64,000 nt of DNA from Halobacterium zhouii. Lineage in GTDB: Archaea > Halobacteriota > Halobacteria > Halobacteriales > Halobacteriaceae. Under the pieces are notes generated by a model that did no database searches, had not been told where the DNA came from, and saw only the letters and a program-made list of their open reading frames with translations. The stretch covers positions 1,240,001-1,304,000 of the forward strand of contig NZ_CP089593.1 in NCBI RefSeq assembly GCF_021249405.1, in the 5' to 3' direction. Of the stretch, positions 44,040 to 52,995 are shown in pieces (the stretch's first letter is position 1; every line of letters begins with the position of its first letter). The position numbers and the translations under genes are program-made.

Positions 44040-45011
44040 TCAGGGTTCGAGGACGACTTTCCCGGTGGTTCCGCGGTTCTCGAGTGCGGCGTGAGCGTCG
44101 GCAGCGTCCTCCAGGTCGAAGGTCTGCCCGACGACGACTTCGAGGTCACCATTCCGGAGCATTTCGGAGAGTTCCGGGACCGCCTCGTAGATCCGCTCCG
44201 GGTCGCGCTCCATCGCGCGTCCGAGGTGGAATCCCTCCACGGACTTGTTTCCGAAGAGCAGTGTCGCGGTGTCGACAGTGCCGGGTTCGCCCGAAGCCGC
44301 GCCGTACGCGACGATTCGACCGAAGTGGGAGAGCGCGTCCACGCTCTCCCGGAACGTCTCGCCGCCGACGCCGTCGAGCACGAGGTCGAGTCCCTCACCG
44401 TCCGTGAGTTCGTCCGTCACCTCCCCGAAACTCGTCTTCGTGTAGTTGATGGGGTGGTCACAGCCCAGGCGCTCCGCGAGGTCGAGTTTCTCCTGCGTGC
44501 TCGCGGTGCCGAACACCTCTGCTCCGTGGATGCTCGCAAGCTGGACGGCGGCGGTGCCGACGCCGCCCGCCGCGGCGTGCACGAGCACGGACTCCTCCGG
44601 TTCCAGTTCGCCCCATCCGTGGAGGCAGTGGTACGCGGTGAGGAACTGGACGGGGAACCCTGCGGCCTCCGCGAACGACATCGACTCCGGCACGTCGAAC
44701 AAACCAAGCGCGGACGCGGTGACGTACTCGGCGTACCCGCCGCCGTCCACCATCGCGACGACGCGCTCGCCGACCTCCCGGTCCACGCCCTCGCCGACGG
44801 CGGCGACGGTCCCTGCGGCCTCCATCCCCGGTACGTAGCGTGGTTCGGGGCCGCCGTGGTAGTGGCCGCGGCGCTGCATCACGTCCGCGAAGTTGACGCC
44901 GGCGGCCGCCACGTCGACGAGCACTTCGCCGGGGCCTGGCTCTGGCTGGTCGTGCTCTACGACGTCGAGAACGTCCGCGTCGCCGAACTCGGTAACTTCG
45001 ACTCCCTTCAT
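44040..45011 (-). CDS. Quinone oxidoreductase-like MDR family protein
   Basis: Medium-chain dehydrogenase/reductase of the zinc-independent quinone oxidoreductase (QOR) type, 323 residues. The GroES-like N-terminal domain has AAGVNFADVMQRRGHY. The NADPH domain has VLVHAAAGGVGTAAVQLASIHGAEVFGTAST. No structural-zinc cysteine cluster is seen. Probable role: NADPH-dependent reduction of quinones or enals. It lies 67 nt downstream of the LLM-family gene and may be the last member of that operon. Confidence 0.88.
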   Translation of the reverse strand: MKGVEVTEFGDADVLDVVEHDQPEPGPGEVLVDVAAAGVNFADVMQRRGHYHGGPEPRYVPGMEAAGTVAAVGEGVDREVGERVVAMVDGGGYAEYVTASALGLFDVPESMSFAEAAGFPVQFLTAYHCLHGWGELEPEESVLVHAAAGGVGTAAVQLASIHGAEVFGTASTQEKLDLAERLGCDHPINYTKTSFGEVTDELTDGEGLDLVLDGVGGETFRESVDALSHFGRIVAYGAASGEPGTVDTATLLFGNKSVEGFHLGRAMERDPERIYEAVPELSEMLRNGDLEVVVGQTFDLEDAADAHAALENRGTTGKVVLEP

Positions 45012-45078
45012 GTTTCCGTGGACGGCCGCCGGCCGCAAAAAGACGGGCAAACGCGAGGAAACAGACCGGGAGTTTCGG

Positions 45079-46080
45079 CTACTCGGGAGCCAGCGCGTCC
45101 ATCGTCGCGTCGATGACCTCGCGTTCGGCGGCGCGCGGGAACGACACGGCGACGGCGTCCACGCCGTCGACAGCGGCGAACTCCTCGAACTGCTCTCTCG
45201 CTTGCTCGGGCGTGCCGACCGCGGCGAGCGAGTCGAGCAGGTCGTCGCTGACAGCGGCCATCGCGCGCTCGTGGTCCTCGGCCTGCCACGCGTCGTGGAT
45301 GGCGTTCGCGGCGTCCTCGTGGCCCTGGCGGGCGAGTGCATTCCGGTAGAAGGTGCCCATCCCGCCGACGTAGAACGCGAGGTGCTGGCGCGCGAGGTCA
45401 CGCGCGGCGTCGCCGTCCGGCAGCGCACAGCACGGCAACACGAGCGTCGTTCGAACGTCACTGGAGTCGCGGTCGCCGAGTTCCGCGCCGCGCTGGAGGT
45501 CGTCCAGGCGGTCGCGGATACCGTCCTTCGTGAACATGAGCGCGTGCCACCCGTCCGCGAATCGCCCGGCGAGTTCGACCGCCTTCGGCCCCATTCCGGT
45601 CACGTCGATCCCGGGCGCGGGGTCCGGCGGCGTCTGCCGGAGTCGGAAGCCACGCGTCTGGACCAGGTCGCCGTCGTAGTCCACTTGCTCGCCGGCGAGC
45701 ACCGCGCGGACGATTTCGACGTACTCGCGCGTTCGCCGGAGCGGTCGCTCGAAGGACTCGCCGTGCCAGCCCTCCACGACCGCGGGGCCGCTCGGTCCCA
45801 TCCCGAGGCGGAACCGGCCGTCCGAGTGCTCCTGGAGCGTGGCCGCAGTCTGCCCGACGAGCGCGGGACTCCGCGAGTACGTGTTCACGATGCTCGTGCC
45901 GATACCGAGGTCGTCGGTGCGGTCTGCGAGTGCCGCGAGCGTCGTGACGGCGTCGCGACCCCACGTCTCGGGGAACCACGCGCGGTGGTAGCCGAGGCGT
46001 TCCGCGGTGGTCCCGATGTCGAGGACGTCGTCGAGGCTGTCCTGGGCGGCGACCGGGAGATGGATGGTTCGGTCGGTCAC
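45079..46080 (-). CDS. LLM class (F420-dependent type) oxidoreductase
   Basis: Luciferase-like monooxygenase superfamily protein of 333 residues, similar to F420-dependent methylene-H4MPT reductase-type enzymes (TIGR03557/03571 class). Landmarks are TIHLPVAAQDSLDDVLDIGTTAERLGYHRAWFPETWGRDA and RFRLGMGPSGPAVVEGWHG. Haloarchaea make coenzyme F420, so this cofactor is likely. It overlaps the SDR gene upstream by four bases and is therefore co-translated with it. Confidence 0.85.
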   Translation of the reverse strand: MTDRTIHLPVAAQDSLDDVLDIGTTAERLGYHRAWFPETWGRDAVTTLAALADRTDDLGIGTSIVNTYSRSPALVGQTAATLQEHSDGRFRLGMGPSGPAVVEGWHGESFERPLRRTREYVEIVRAVLAGEQVDYDGDLVQTRGFRLRQTPPDPAPGIDVTGMGPKAVELAGRFADGWHALMFTKDGIRDRLDDLQRGAELGDRDSSDVRTTLVLPCCALPDGDAARDLARQHLAFYVGGMGTFYRNALARQGHEDAANAIHDAWQAEDHERAMAAVSDDLLDSLAAVGTPEQAREQFEEFAAVDGVDAVAVSFPRAAEREVIDATMDALAPE

Positions 46081-46841
46081 TGTGACGGCACCTCCTCGCC
46101 ACGCGGAACGCCGCCAGCGGTCACCGTCTCGCCGACGACGAACGAGGACGCGGGACTGGCGAGGAATCGCGCGACGTCCGCTATCTCCTCACTCACGCCG
46201 ATTCGCCGGTCCACGTCGTCGCGGTCCACGTCCTCGGACGAGACGCCCATCTGGGATTCGAGGCCGGGCGTCGCGACGAATCCGGGCGCGATGCAGTTCA
46301 CGCGCACCCCCTCGTCCGCCCACTCCATCGCCAGTGTCCGGGAGAGCGTCGCGACACCCGCCTTCGCGGCGGCGTAGTGGCTCATGTAGGGCGCTCCCTC
46401 CTTCCCGGCGACGGACGCGATGTTGACGACGGTCCCGCCGCCGTCTTTGAGATGGTCGGCGGCCGCCTGCGTGCAGTGGTACGTTCCGGTGAGGTTCACG
46501 TCCACGATGGTCTGCCAGCCGTTCGGCGAGATGTCGTCGAAGCCAGCGACGAAACTCGCGCCCGCGTTGTTCACGAGCGCGTCGACGCCGCCGAACGTCT
46601 CCACGGTGGCTTCGACGAGCGCCTCGACGGCGTCCCGGTCGGTGACGTCGCACTCGACGGCGAGCGCGCTTCCGCCGTCGTCGCGGATGCCCGCCGCGAC
46701 GGGGTCGACGTTGTCCTGCTCGCGCGAGCAGACCACCACGTCCGCGCCGTCGGCGGCGAACCGCTCGGCGATTGCCCTCCCGATACCGCTCGACGCGCCC
46801 GTGACGATGGCCGTCCCCGAGACGGCGAATCGGTCACTCAT
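46077..46841 (-). CDS. SDR family oxidoreductase
   Basis: Short-chain dehydrogenase of 254 residues. The cofactor motif TGASSGIG is at residues 14-21 and the NNAG motif near 90. The catalytic Tyr and Lys are in YMSHYAAAKAG. It resembles FabG/glucose-1-dehydrogenase-like members and ends VVGETVTAGGVPRG in place of the usual VDGG. The ATG at 46841 is chosen over one five codons upstream. It is the first gene of an SDR-LLM-QOR cluster read leftward. Confidence 0.88.
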   Translation of the reverse strand: MSDRFAVSGTAIVTGASSGIGRAIAERFAADGADVVVCSREQDNVDPVAAGIRDDGGSALAVECDVTDRDAVEALVEATVETFGGVDALVNNAGASFVAGFDDISPNGWQTIVDVNLTGTYHCTQAAADHLKDGGGTVVNIASVAGKEGAPYMSHYAAAKAGVATLSRTLAMEWADEGVRVNCIAPGFVATPGLESQMGVSSEDVDRDDVDRRIGVSEEIADVARFLASPASSFVVGETVTAGGVPRGEEVPSQ

Positions 46842-47221
46842 GGCGCCACGTTCCACGAGCCAGCGCTTAAATCTGTGTCAACAGTTGGCAACGAACGGAG
46901 AGTTGGCGACCCGGTCGACCCCGGTCTCGGATGGACCCACTCTGACAGCCCCTCCACGAACGCCTCGCGACGTTCGGAGGTGAAGAAAGCCCAATCGTCG
47001 AAGCACCATTGTCAGTTCGTGTAACTGTCCGCTCACAACGAATCCTTCCAGGCTGATACGTTCGGCTTGCTACTCGGTTCGGCGGTTGGAAATATCGGTC
47101 CTCGGAGCGCAAGGCGAACAATTTCCAGAAGATTGAATTTGGTCGACCGGACGCCGTCTTCGCGTCTCCTTCTGGAATACAGCGTTAATGTCGTTCACGT
47201 TGTCACTCTCCTCAGAGCACT
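46842..47221. other. Divergent spacer, 380 bp, no gene seen
   Basis: Region between the SDR operon and the first glycosyltransferase gene. GC content is lower than in the coding DNA around it. It holds the probable SDR promoter near its left end and AGCGTTAATGTCG (47180-47192), about 30 nt before the glycosyltransferase ATG. No structured RNA, tRNA or convincing small gene was found. Confidence 0.55.
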
Positions 47222-48421
47222 ATGGTCGAAAAAATCGGTGTCGTTCACATGGACTTGATGGCGAAGGGAGGGGGCGAAGCCGTCTGTATGAACGTCCTCG
47301 AAGCGCTGAGCGGAGAATACGACGTGACGCTCATCACGCTCACGGAGCCGGATTTCGAGGAACTCGACGCCTACTTCGACACGAACGTCGGCGGCGTCGA
47401 CGTTCGGCTTGCCGGCGTGCTCGCACCGCAACTACACGACCACTACGGCCTCCAGTACTACATCCTCCAGAACGCACTCCTCGGCCGGTACGCGCGACGC
47501 AACCGCCACGAGTTCGACCTCCTCGTCAGCACCATCAACGAACTCGGACTCGGGCCGAACGCCGTCCAGTACGTCCACTTCCCGTTCGATTGGTCGGTGA
47601 ACCTGGACAACCGCGAGGACATCTTCCACCCCACCGTCGAAGACGGCGGCCCGTACGAACAGCTCTGTACCGCCGTCGGAAACGTCGACGCTACCGACCT
47701 CCGCTCGAATGCGGTGCTCGCGAACTCCGAGTGGACGGCGGACGCCATCGAGAACGCCTACGGCTTCGAACCACAGGTCGTCTATCCGCCCGTCGACACG
47801 GCGGCGTTCCGCGAGGTGCCGTGGGACCAACGCGAACCCGGATTCGTGGCGCTGAACCGAATCGAGCGGAGCAAACGAATCCTCGAGCTGATTCGAATCG
47901 TCGACGGCGTCCGCAATCGCGGCCACGGCGTCCACCTGCACGTCGTCGGCCCGACCATCGACGAGGAGTACCGCACCGAGGTTGACGCGCTCGCCGACGA
48001 ACGCGACTACATAACGATAGAAGGAGAGGTATCCCGCGACCGCCTCGTAGAACTGGTCTCCACGCACCGCTACGGCATCCACGGGAAGGAACACGAGCAC
48101 TTCGGGATGAGCGTCGCGGAGCTCGCAGCGGGCGGCACCATCCCGTTCATCCCCTCGGCGGGCGGACAACGCGTCATCGTGAACGGCCACGAGGAACTAC
48201 TGTACGACTCCGTCGACGACGCCGTGACGAAGATCGACCGCGTGCTGTCCGACCCGGCGCTCGAATCGGACCTCCGAATCAGCCGCGACGCCATCGAGCG
48301 GCGGTTCGGTCGGGATCGATTCCACCGCGAGATACGGAACATCGTTTCGGAGCGTCTCCCGGCGACGCCCACTCCGGTTCCCGCTGCGGCGGACGGGTCG
48401 GGCGACGTTAGACGGGAGTGA
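47222..48421 (+). CDS. Glycosyltransferase family 4 protein (ALG11-like fold)
   Basis: GT-B glycosyltransferase of 399 residues. The N-terminal domain starts VVHMDLMAKGGGEAVCMNVLEAL (glycine-rich acceptor loop). The C-terminal domain begins GFVALNRIERSKRILELIRIVDGVRN and has the nucleotide-sugar E-x7-E motif within KEHEHFGMSVAELAAGG. The layout matches mannosyltransferases of lipid-linked sugar assembly. It probably acts in surface glycan synthesis. Its 3' end overlaps the convergent glycosyltransferase by 14 nt. Confidence 0.86.
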   Translation: MVEKIGVVHMDLMAKGGGEAVCMNVLEALSGEYDVTLITLTEPDFEELDAYFDTNVGGVDVRLAGVLAPQLHDHYGLQYYILQNALLGRYARRNRHEFDLLVSTINELGLGPNAVQYVHFPFDWSVNLDNREDIFHPTVEDGGPYEQLCTAVGNVDATDLRSNAVLANSEWTADAIENAYGFEPQVVYPPVDTAAFREVPWDQREPGFVALNRIERSKRILELIRIVDGVRNRGHGVHLHVVGPTIDEEYRTEVDALADERDYITIEGEVSRDRLVELVSTHRYGIHGKEHEHFGMSVAELAAGGTIPFIPSAGGQRVIVNGHEELLYDSVDDAVTKIDRVLSDPALESDLRISRDAIERRFGRDRFHREIRNIVSERLPATPTPVPAAADGSGDVRRE

Positions 48422-49637
48422 TGGGAGTTCCAGGTGCTTCTCGCTTGTACGCTCCGACGAGGGCGTCGACGGTCCGCGACCAGGGGTACTGCTCGCAGAC
48501 GTACTCGCGAGCGGCGCACCCGGCAGCGGCAAGCGCGTCGGCGTCGGCGGCCATCCACTCGCGGAGTCCAGCAGCGAGCGCGTCCCGCTCCGGAGAAACG
48601 AGTACGGGTGATGGCATCGCCGAGCGGTCGCGCAGCCCCGAGAGCAGTTCGACCGTTCCACCGACGGCGGTGCCGAGCACGGGCGTCCCGGCGGCGAGCG
48701 CTTCGAGGGTGGCGAGGCCGAACCCCTCGAGTTCGGTCGTCGGCAGGACGAACGCGTCGGCGGCGGCGTACGCGCCCGGGAGGTCCGCGTCCGGAATGTA
48801 GCCGAGAAACGTCACGCAGTCCCCGAGACCGAGGTCGTGCGCGCGGCGTTCGAGCAATTCGCGGAGCGGCCCGTCGCCAGCGACGTACAGGTGTGGGGAT
48901 TCGCCATCGTCCGGACCGTCGGTCGCTCGGGCGAAGGCTTCGAGCAGGAGCGCGTGACCCATCCGCGGGGAGAGACGGCGAACGGTGAGGAATCGCGTTC
49001 CGGAGGCGTCCATCGCGGGATGCGGTCGGGCGTCCGGCGAGAACCGCTCGGCGTCGACGCCGCCGGGAACGACGTCGACGGAAACGTCCAGTCGGGGCTG
49101 CGTCTCGCGGAGGCGCTCCCGCATGAACGCACTGAGCGTCACCACCTGGTCCGAGCGAGCGAGCAGTCGGCGTTCGAGGCCTCGGCGGAGTTCGGCGTTG
49201 AGGCGCCGGCGAACCGGCGAGCGGTCGGCGTTCCGGGTTCGGAGTCGGTACTCGACGGACCACGGACTGTGGAACGTCGGAACGCGGCGCACGTCGTCGG
49301 GGACGACGCGGTCACAGAGCAGGCCGATGACGTGTCCCTGGACGCTGAATACGTCCGGGCGACCCGCGGATTCGACGGCGGACGCGACGGCTCGTGCCGC
49401 GTTCGGCAGTTGGCGGACGACAGTCGGCCAGGACTGGTCGGCGACGCGAACGTCGTAGCGATAGACGTTCATTCCGGCGACGCTCCCGCGGGTCGGCTCG
49501 CTTCCACGTCGGCGCGTGACGACGGTGACGCGGTGGCCGCGCTCGACGAGTCGGCGACCCGTCTCGTAGACGTACCGTCCGGTTCCCCCCGAACCGGCGT
49601 CGGGGTAGAGGTCGTGTGCCGCGACGAGGACGTGCAC
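48408..49637 (-). CDS. Glycosyltransferase family 4 protein
   Basis: GT4 enzyme of 409 residues. The start GTG at 49637 gives VHVLVAAHDLYPDAGSGGTGRYVYETGRRL, the usual first strand and glycine loop. The frame stays open further upstream, but that part is unlike any GT start. The donor domain shows TRFLTVRRLSPRMGHALLLEAF, HLYVAGDGPLRELLERRA and the E-x7-E motif in TTELEGFGLATLEALAAGTPVLG. It is convergent with, and overlaps, the other glycosyltransferase. Probably also for surface glycans. Confidence 0.86.
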   Translation of the reverse strand: MHVLVAAHDLYPDAGSGGTGRYVYETGRRLVERGHRVTVVTRRRGSEPTRGSVAGMNVYRYDVRVADQSWPTVVRQLPNAARAVASAVESAGRPDVFSVQGHVIGLLCDRVVPDDVRRVPTFHSPWSVEYRLRTRNADRSPVRRRLNAELRRGLERRLLARSDQVVTLSAFMRERLRETQPRLDVSVDVVPGGVDAERFSPDARPHPAMDASGTRFLTVRRLSPRMGHALLLEAFARATDGPDDGESPHLYVAGDGPLRELLERRAHDLGLGDCVTFLGYIPDADLPGAYAAADAFVLPTTELEGFGLATLEALAAGTPVLGTAVGGTVELLSGLRDRSAMPSPVLVSPERDALAAGLREWMAADADALAAAGCAAREYVCEQYPWSRTVDALVGAYKREAPGTPITPV

Positions 49638-49724
49638 ACGTGGACGTTCGAGGACGGTTACCAAAAGCGAAGTTGCCAGTTCAGTTAACTTCGAGCGCGC
49701 CGAACGTGACATTAGCGAAACAAC

Positions 49725-50537
49725 ATGGTTACGTACGATTTCGACGGCAAGACTGTACTCGTCACGGGGGCCGCCCGCGGACAGGGACGTTCTCACGCCG
49801 TGCGGTTCGCCGAGCACGGTGCAGACGTGGTCGTGACAGACGTGTGCGAAACGAAACACGGGTCGCGATACGAGTTGTCAGACGAGAGTGACCTCGCGGA
49901 CACCGTCGACGCCGTGGAGGACGCTGGCGGCGACGCGCTCGGCCTGCGGATGGACGTCACCGACGAGGCGGAAGTGGAGGGCGCCGTCGAGCACGCCATC
50001 GACGAGTTCGGGCACATCGACGTTCTCGCCAACAACGCCGGCATCGCTCCGGTTGGCGGCCTGATGGACCTCGACGAGGAGACGTGGAACGGTACGCTCG
50101 ACGTGGTCCTGAAGGGCGTGTGGCTCTGTTCGAAGCACGTCGGCAAGCACATGATCGAGCGCGGCGAGGGCGGTCGCATCGTCAACACGTCCTCCACCGC
50201 CGGCCTCGTCGCGTCGCCCGGACTCGGCCACTACACCGCCGCGAAACACGGCGTCATCGGACTGACGAAAGCGCTCGCCACCGAACTCGCGGAGTACGGC
50301 ATCACCGTCAACGCGGTGTGCCCGACCGCCGTCGACACGCCGATGACCGGCGGCATCGTCGAGACCATCGACGAGGACCTCGGCGAACTGGCCGAGCAGT
50401 CCGGCACGGACAACCTCTTCGAGGACATCCTCCAGCCAGAGGACGTGAGCAACGCGTTCCTCTGGCTGTCGAGCGAGGACGCGCAGTTCGTCACCGGCAT
50501 CGCGCTCCCCGTCGACGCCGGCGCGACCGCGCTCTGA
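49725..50537 (+). CDS. Mycofactocin-type SDR oxidoreductase
   Basis: SDR of 270 residues with TGAARGQG (14-21), NNAG and YTAAKHG catalytic motifs. An insertion after the second strand (CETKHGSRYELSDESDLADTVDAVE, about 42-66) and the ends TGIALPVDAGATAL match the mycofactocin-coupled SDR family (TIGR03971). Those enzymes keep NAD bound and pass electrons to the peptide cofactor mycofactocin. No mftA-F genes are in the window. The start is ATG at 49725, near the divergent glycosyltransferase gene. Confidence 0.87.
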   Translation: MVTYDFDGKTVLVTGAARGQGRSHAVRFAEHGADVVVTDVCETKHGSRYELSDESDLADTVDAVEDAGGDALGLRMDVTDEAEVEGAVEHAIDEFGHIDVLANNAGIAPVGGLMDLDEETWNGTLDVVLKGVWLCSKHVGKHMIERGEGGRIVNTSSTAGLVASPGLGHYTAAKHGVIGLTKALATELAEYGITVNAVCPTAVDTPMTGGIVETIDEDLGELAEQSGTDNLFEDILQPEDVSNAFLWLSSEDAQFVTGIALPVDAGATAL

Positions 50538-50588
50538 TTACGGGCCTTACGCTCCGAACGCGCGGAACGTGGGCGGCTCGTCGGTGGA

Positions 50589-52160
50589 TTACTGCTCGCC
50601 GACGAGTTCGAACTTCTGGACCTTCCCGGTGGTCGTACGCGGCAGTTCCTCCACGAACTCGATCTCCCGAGGGTGTTTGTACTCCGCGAGGCGGTCGAGG
50701 CAGAACTGGCGGAGTTCGTCGGCGGTGACGTCCGCGTCGGGCGCCTTCACGACGTACGCCTTGACCGTCTCGCCGCGGCGGTCGTCCGGGATGCCGACGA
50801 CGGCGACGTCCGCGACAGCCTCGTGCTCGAACAGCAACTCCTCGACCTCGCGCGGGTAGACGTTGTAGCCCGCGGTGTTGATCATGTGTTTCTTCCGGTC
50901 GACGACGTAGAAGTAGCCGTCCTCGTCGTGGTAGCCGAGGTCTCCGGTGTGGAACCAGCGCCGGCCGTCCCGCTCCGTGAACGCCTCCTGGTTGGCGTCC
51001 GGGAGGCCGGCGTATCCACGCATCACGTTCGGGCCTGAGACCACGAGTTCGCCCGTGACGTCGTCGATGTCCACTTCGTCTTCGTCCACTGGCCCTTCCT
51101 CGACCGGGCCAACCTCCTCGAAGTCCCCGGTGACGATGCGGGCGTGGACGCCCTCCAGGGGTTTGCCGATGGATCCGACCCGTCGCCCCCACTTCGGGCT
51201 GTTGAAGTGCGTGATGGGGCTGGTCTCCGTGAGCCCGTACCCTTCGTAGATATTCACGGGGTAGATCTCCTCGAACTTCCGGAGCACCTCGACCGGGATG
51301 CCTGACCCGCCGACCCCACAGAGGCGCAGCGACGAGAGGTCGAATTCGCCGGCGTTCGGCTGGTTCACGATGTCGTTGTACATCGCGGGGACGGCGTGCA
51401 TCAACGTGAGTTCGGCGTCCTCGACGAGCGAGAGGGCCTGCTGGGCGTCCCAGGACGGCAGCGGGTAGTACGCGCCACCGCCGAACAGCGTGCCGTTCAT
51501 CGTGACCGTCATCCCGTAGATGTGGAACAGCGGGAGCACGCCGAGCATGCGGTCGCCGGGTCCGATGCCGCCCTCGAGGATGTCGATGGACTGTCGGGCG
51601 TTCGACGCCAGGTTCTCATGGGTGAGTTCCACGCCCTTTGGCTTCCCTGTGGTGCCGGACGTGTACGGCTGGACCGCGACGTCGTCGTCCGCGCGCTCGG
51701 CCACCGAGTCGTCGCCTGCATCCGCGCCGCCGGCGAGGAACTCCTGGAACGGTGTTCCGGTGTCGGCCTCGCCGCCGACGGTGATTACCTCCTCGACGTT
51801 CGTGTCCTCGCGTACCTCCTCGACGAACGGGACGAGGTCGGCGAGTGCGACGACGACGCTGGCCTCGCTGTCCCCGAGCAGGTGGCTGATCTCACGGCTC
51901 TTGTACTGGGGGTTCATCGGAATCACGACGCCGCCCGCGCGCAGTGTGCCGTGGAACGCGGCGACGAACTGCGGGAGATTCGGCAGGTAGACGGCGACGG
52001 CGTCCCCCGGTTCGACGCCGTGGTCGCGGAGCGCCGCGGCGAACCGGCCGGTCTGGGTCCACAGTTCCGCGTAGGAGAACTCGTGGTCCTCGTACACCAC
52101 GGCCGGTTCGTCGGGCTGGTCCTCGACGACGGATTCGACGTTGGTAACGAGATTGGTCAT
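50589..52160 (-). CDS. Acyl-CoA ligase (AMP-binding family)
   Basis: Long-chain fatty-acid-CoA ligase-like adenylating enzyme, 523 residues, that activates a carboxylic acid with ATP and CoA. The P-loop-like motif is YTSGTTGKPKGVELTH, the next motif is YGLTETSPITHFN, and WFHTGDLGYHDEDGYFYVVDRKKHMI is followed by the C-terminal lysine in ELPRTTTGKVQKFEL. A residual acidic loop (VEEGPVDEDEVDIDDV) is a haloarchaeal insertion. It converges on the mycofactocin-type SDR gene and is divergent from the thioesterase gene. Chain length is unknown. Confidence 0.9.
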   Translation of the reverse strand: MTNLVTNVESVVEDQPDEPAVVYEDHEFSYAELWTQTGRFAAALRDHGVEPGDAVAVYLPNLPQFVAAFHGTLRAGGVVIPMNPQYKSREISHLLGDSEASVVVALADLVPFVEEVREDTNVEEVITVGGEADTGTPFQEFLAGGADAGDDSVAERADDDVAVQPYTSGTTGKPKGVELTHENLASNARQSIDILEGGIGPGDRMLGVLPLFHIYGMTVTMNGTLFGGGAYYPLPSWDAQQALSLVEDAELTLMHAVPAMYNDIVNQPNAGEFDLSSLRLCGVGGSGIPVEVLRKFEEIYPVNIYEGYGLTETSPITHFNSPKWGRRVGSIGKPLEGVHARIVTGDFEEVGPVEEGPVDEDEVDIDDVTGELVVSGPNVMRGYAGLPDANQEAFTERDGRRWFHTGDLGYHDEDGYFYVVDRKKHMINTAGYNVYPREVEELLFEHEAVADVAVVGIPDDRRGETVKAYVVKAPDADVTADELRQFCLDRLAEYKHPREIEFVEELPRTTTGKVQKFELVGEQ

Positions 52161-52331
52161 GCGCTATCGAAGAACATGGTCGTTCGTGACAAGAATGTTT
52201 GTGTCCCTCGCGATTCCGCCGGCAAGCGTCGGCCTGTCAGGGGAGGGGCGGCGACCAACTCCGGCGGCCCACCTGGGGTGGGCGGGGACCGACCCCGGTG
52301 GGCTTATGCGGACCCACGGACACGCAGACGT

Positions 52332-52784
52332 ATGGCGGAGTTCGACGCGGACACCGCGCGGGCGTTCATCCAGTCGTACATCGACGACCACGGTTTTCTC
52401 GCGTTCCTCGACATGCAAGTCGAGGAGATCGAGGCCGGCCGGATGGTGCTCCGGGTGCCCTACGACGAGAAGTTGACCAACCACGGCCCCGGACAGGGGA
52501 ACGTCCACGGCGGTATCGCCGCATCACTCATCGACACCGCCGGCGGCCTCGCGGTGCGCACCGCACTCGACGACCCGGTGCAGTCGGGGGTGGCGACCAT
52601 CGACTTGAACGTCTCGTATCTACGGCCGGCGCGCGGCGACCTGGTTGCGGAGGCGGACGTGGTGCGCGTCGGCTCTACCGTCGGCGTCGCGACGGTCACG
52701 GTCGAGTCCGACCCCGGGGACGGCGACGTCGAGGAGGTCGCAGTCGGCCGCGGGTCGTTCCGCGTGTTCGACTCCGACGAGTAG
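52332..52784 (+). CDS. PaaI-type hotdog thioesterase
   Basis: Hotdog-fold acyl-CoA thioesterase of 150 residues. The family motif NHGPGQGNVHGGIAASLIDTAGGLAV carries the catalytic Asp/Glu helix and HGG turn. The strand IDLNVSYLRPARGDLVAEADVVR follows. PaaI-like enzymes hydrolyse aromatic or short acyl-CoA. It lies head to head with the acyl-CoA ligase, which suggests linked acyl-CoA turnover. A long upstream open frame is antisense shadow of the ligase. Confidence 0.87.
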   Translation: MAEFDADTARAFIQSYIDDHGFLAFLDMQVEEIEAGRMVLRVPYDEKLTNHGPGQGNVHGGIAASLIDTAGGLAVRTALDDPVQSGVATIDLNVSYLRPARGDLVAEADVVRVGSTVGVATVTVESDPGDGDVEEVAVGRGSFRVFDSDE

Positions 52785-52995
52785 CCCCTGACCCCCACAC
52801 GAGCCCCTTCCTTGACAGGTTGGCGTTCGGAAACGACGGGCAGCCGAGTGGGGTCCCGTCACCACACCATCATCTCCCCCCTTCGCCCTCCGGGAGTCGT
52901 GACTGGTCACTTCCCTCCTGCGTGCTGTGTGCTAGCAATCGCCGCCTCAAGCTTTAACAGCACTCCGAGAGTTGTCTCACCTAGAGGGTTCGACC

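Noticed and set aside
52899-52910. GTGAC-TG-GTCAC inverted repeat upstream of sod
   Set aside because: Arms of only five bases and a position about 45 nt upstream of the TATA-like box make it too weak to call an operator.
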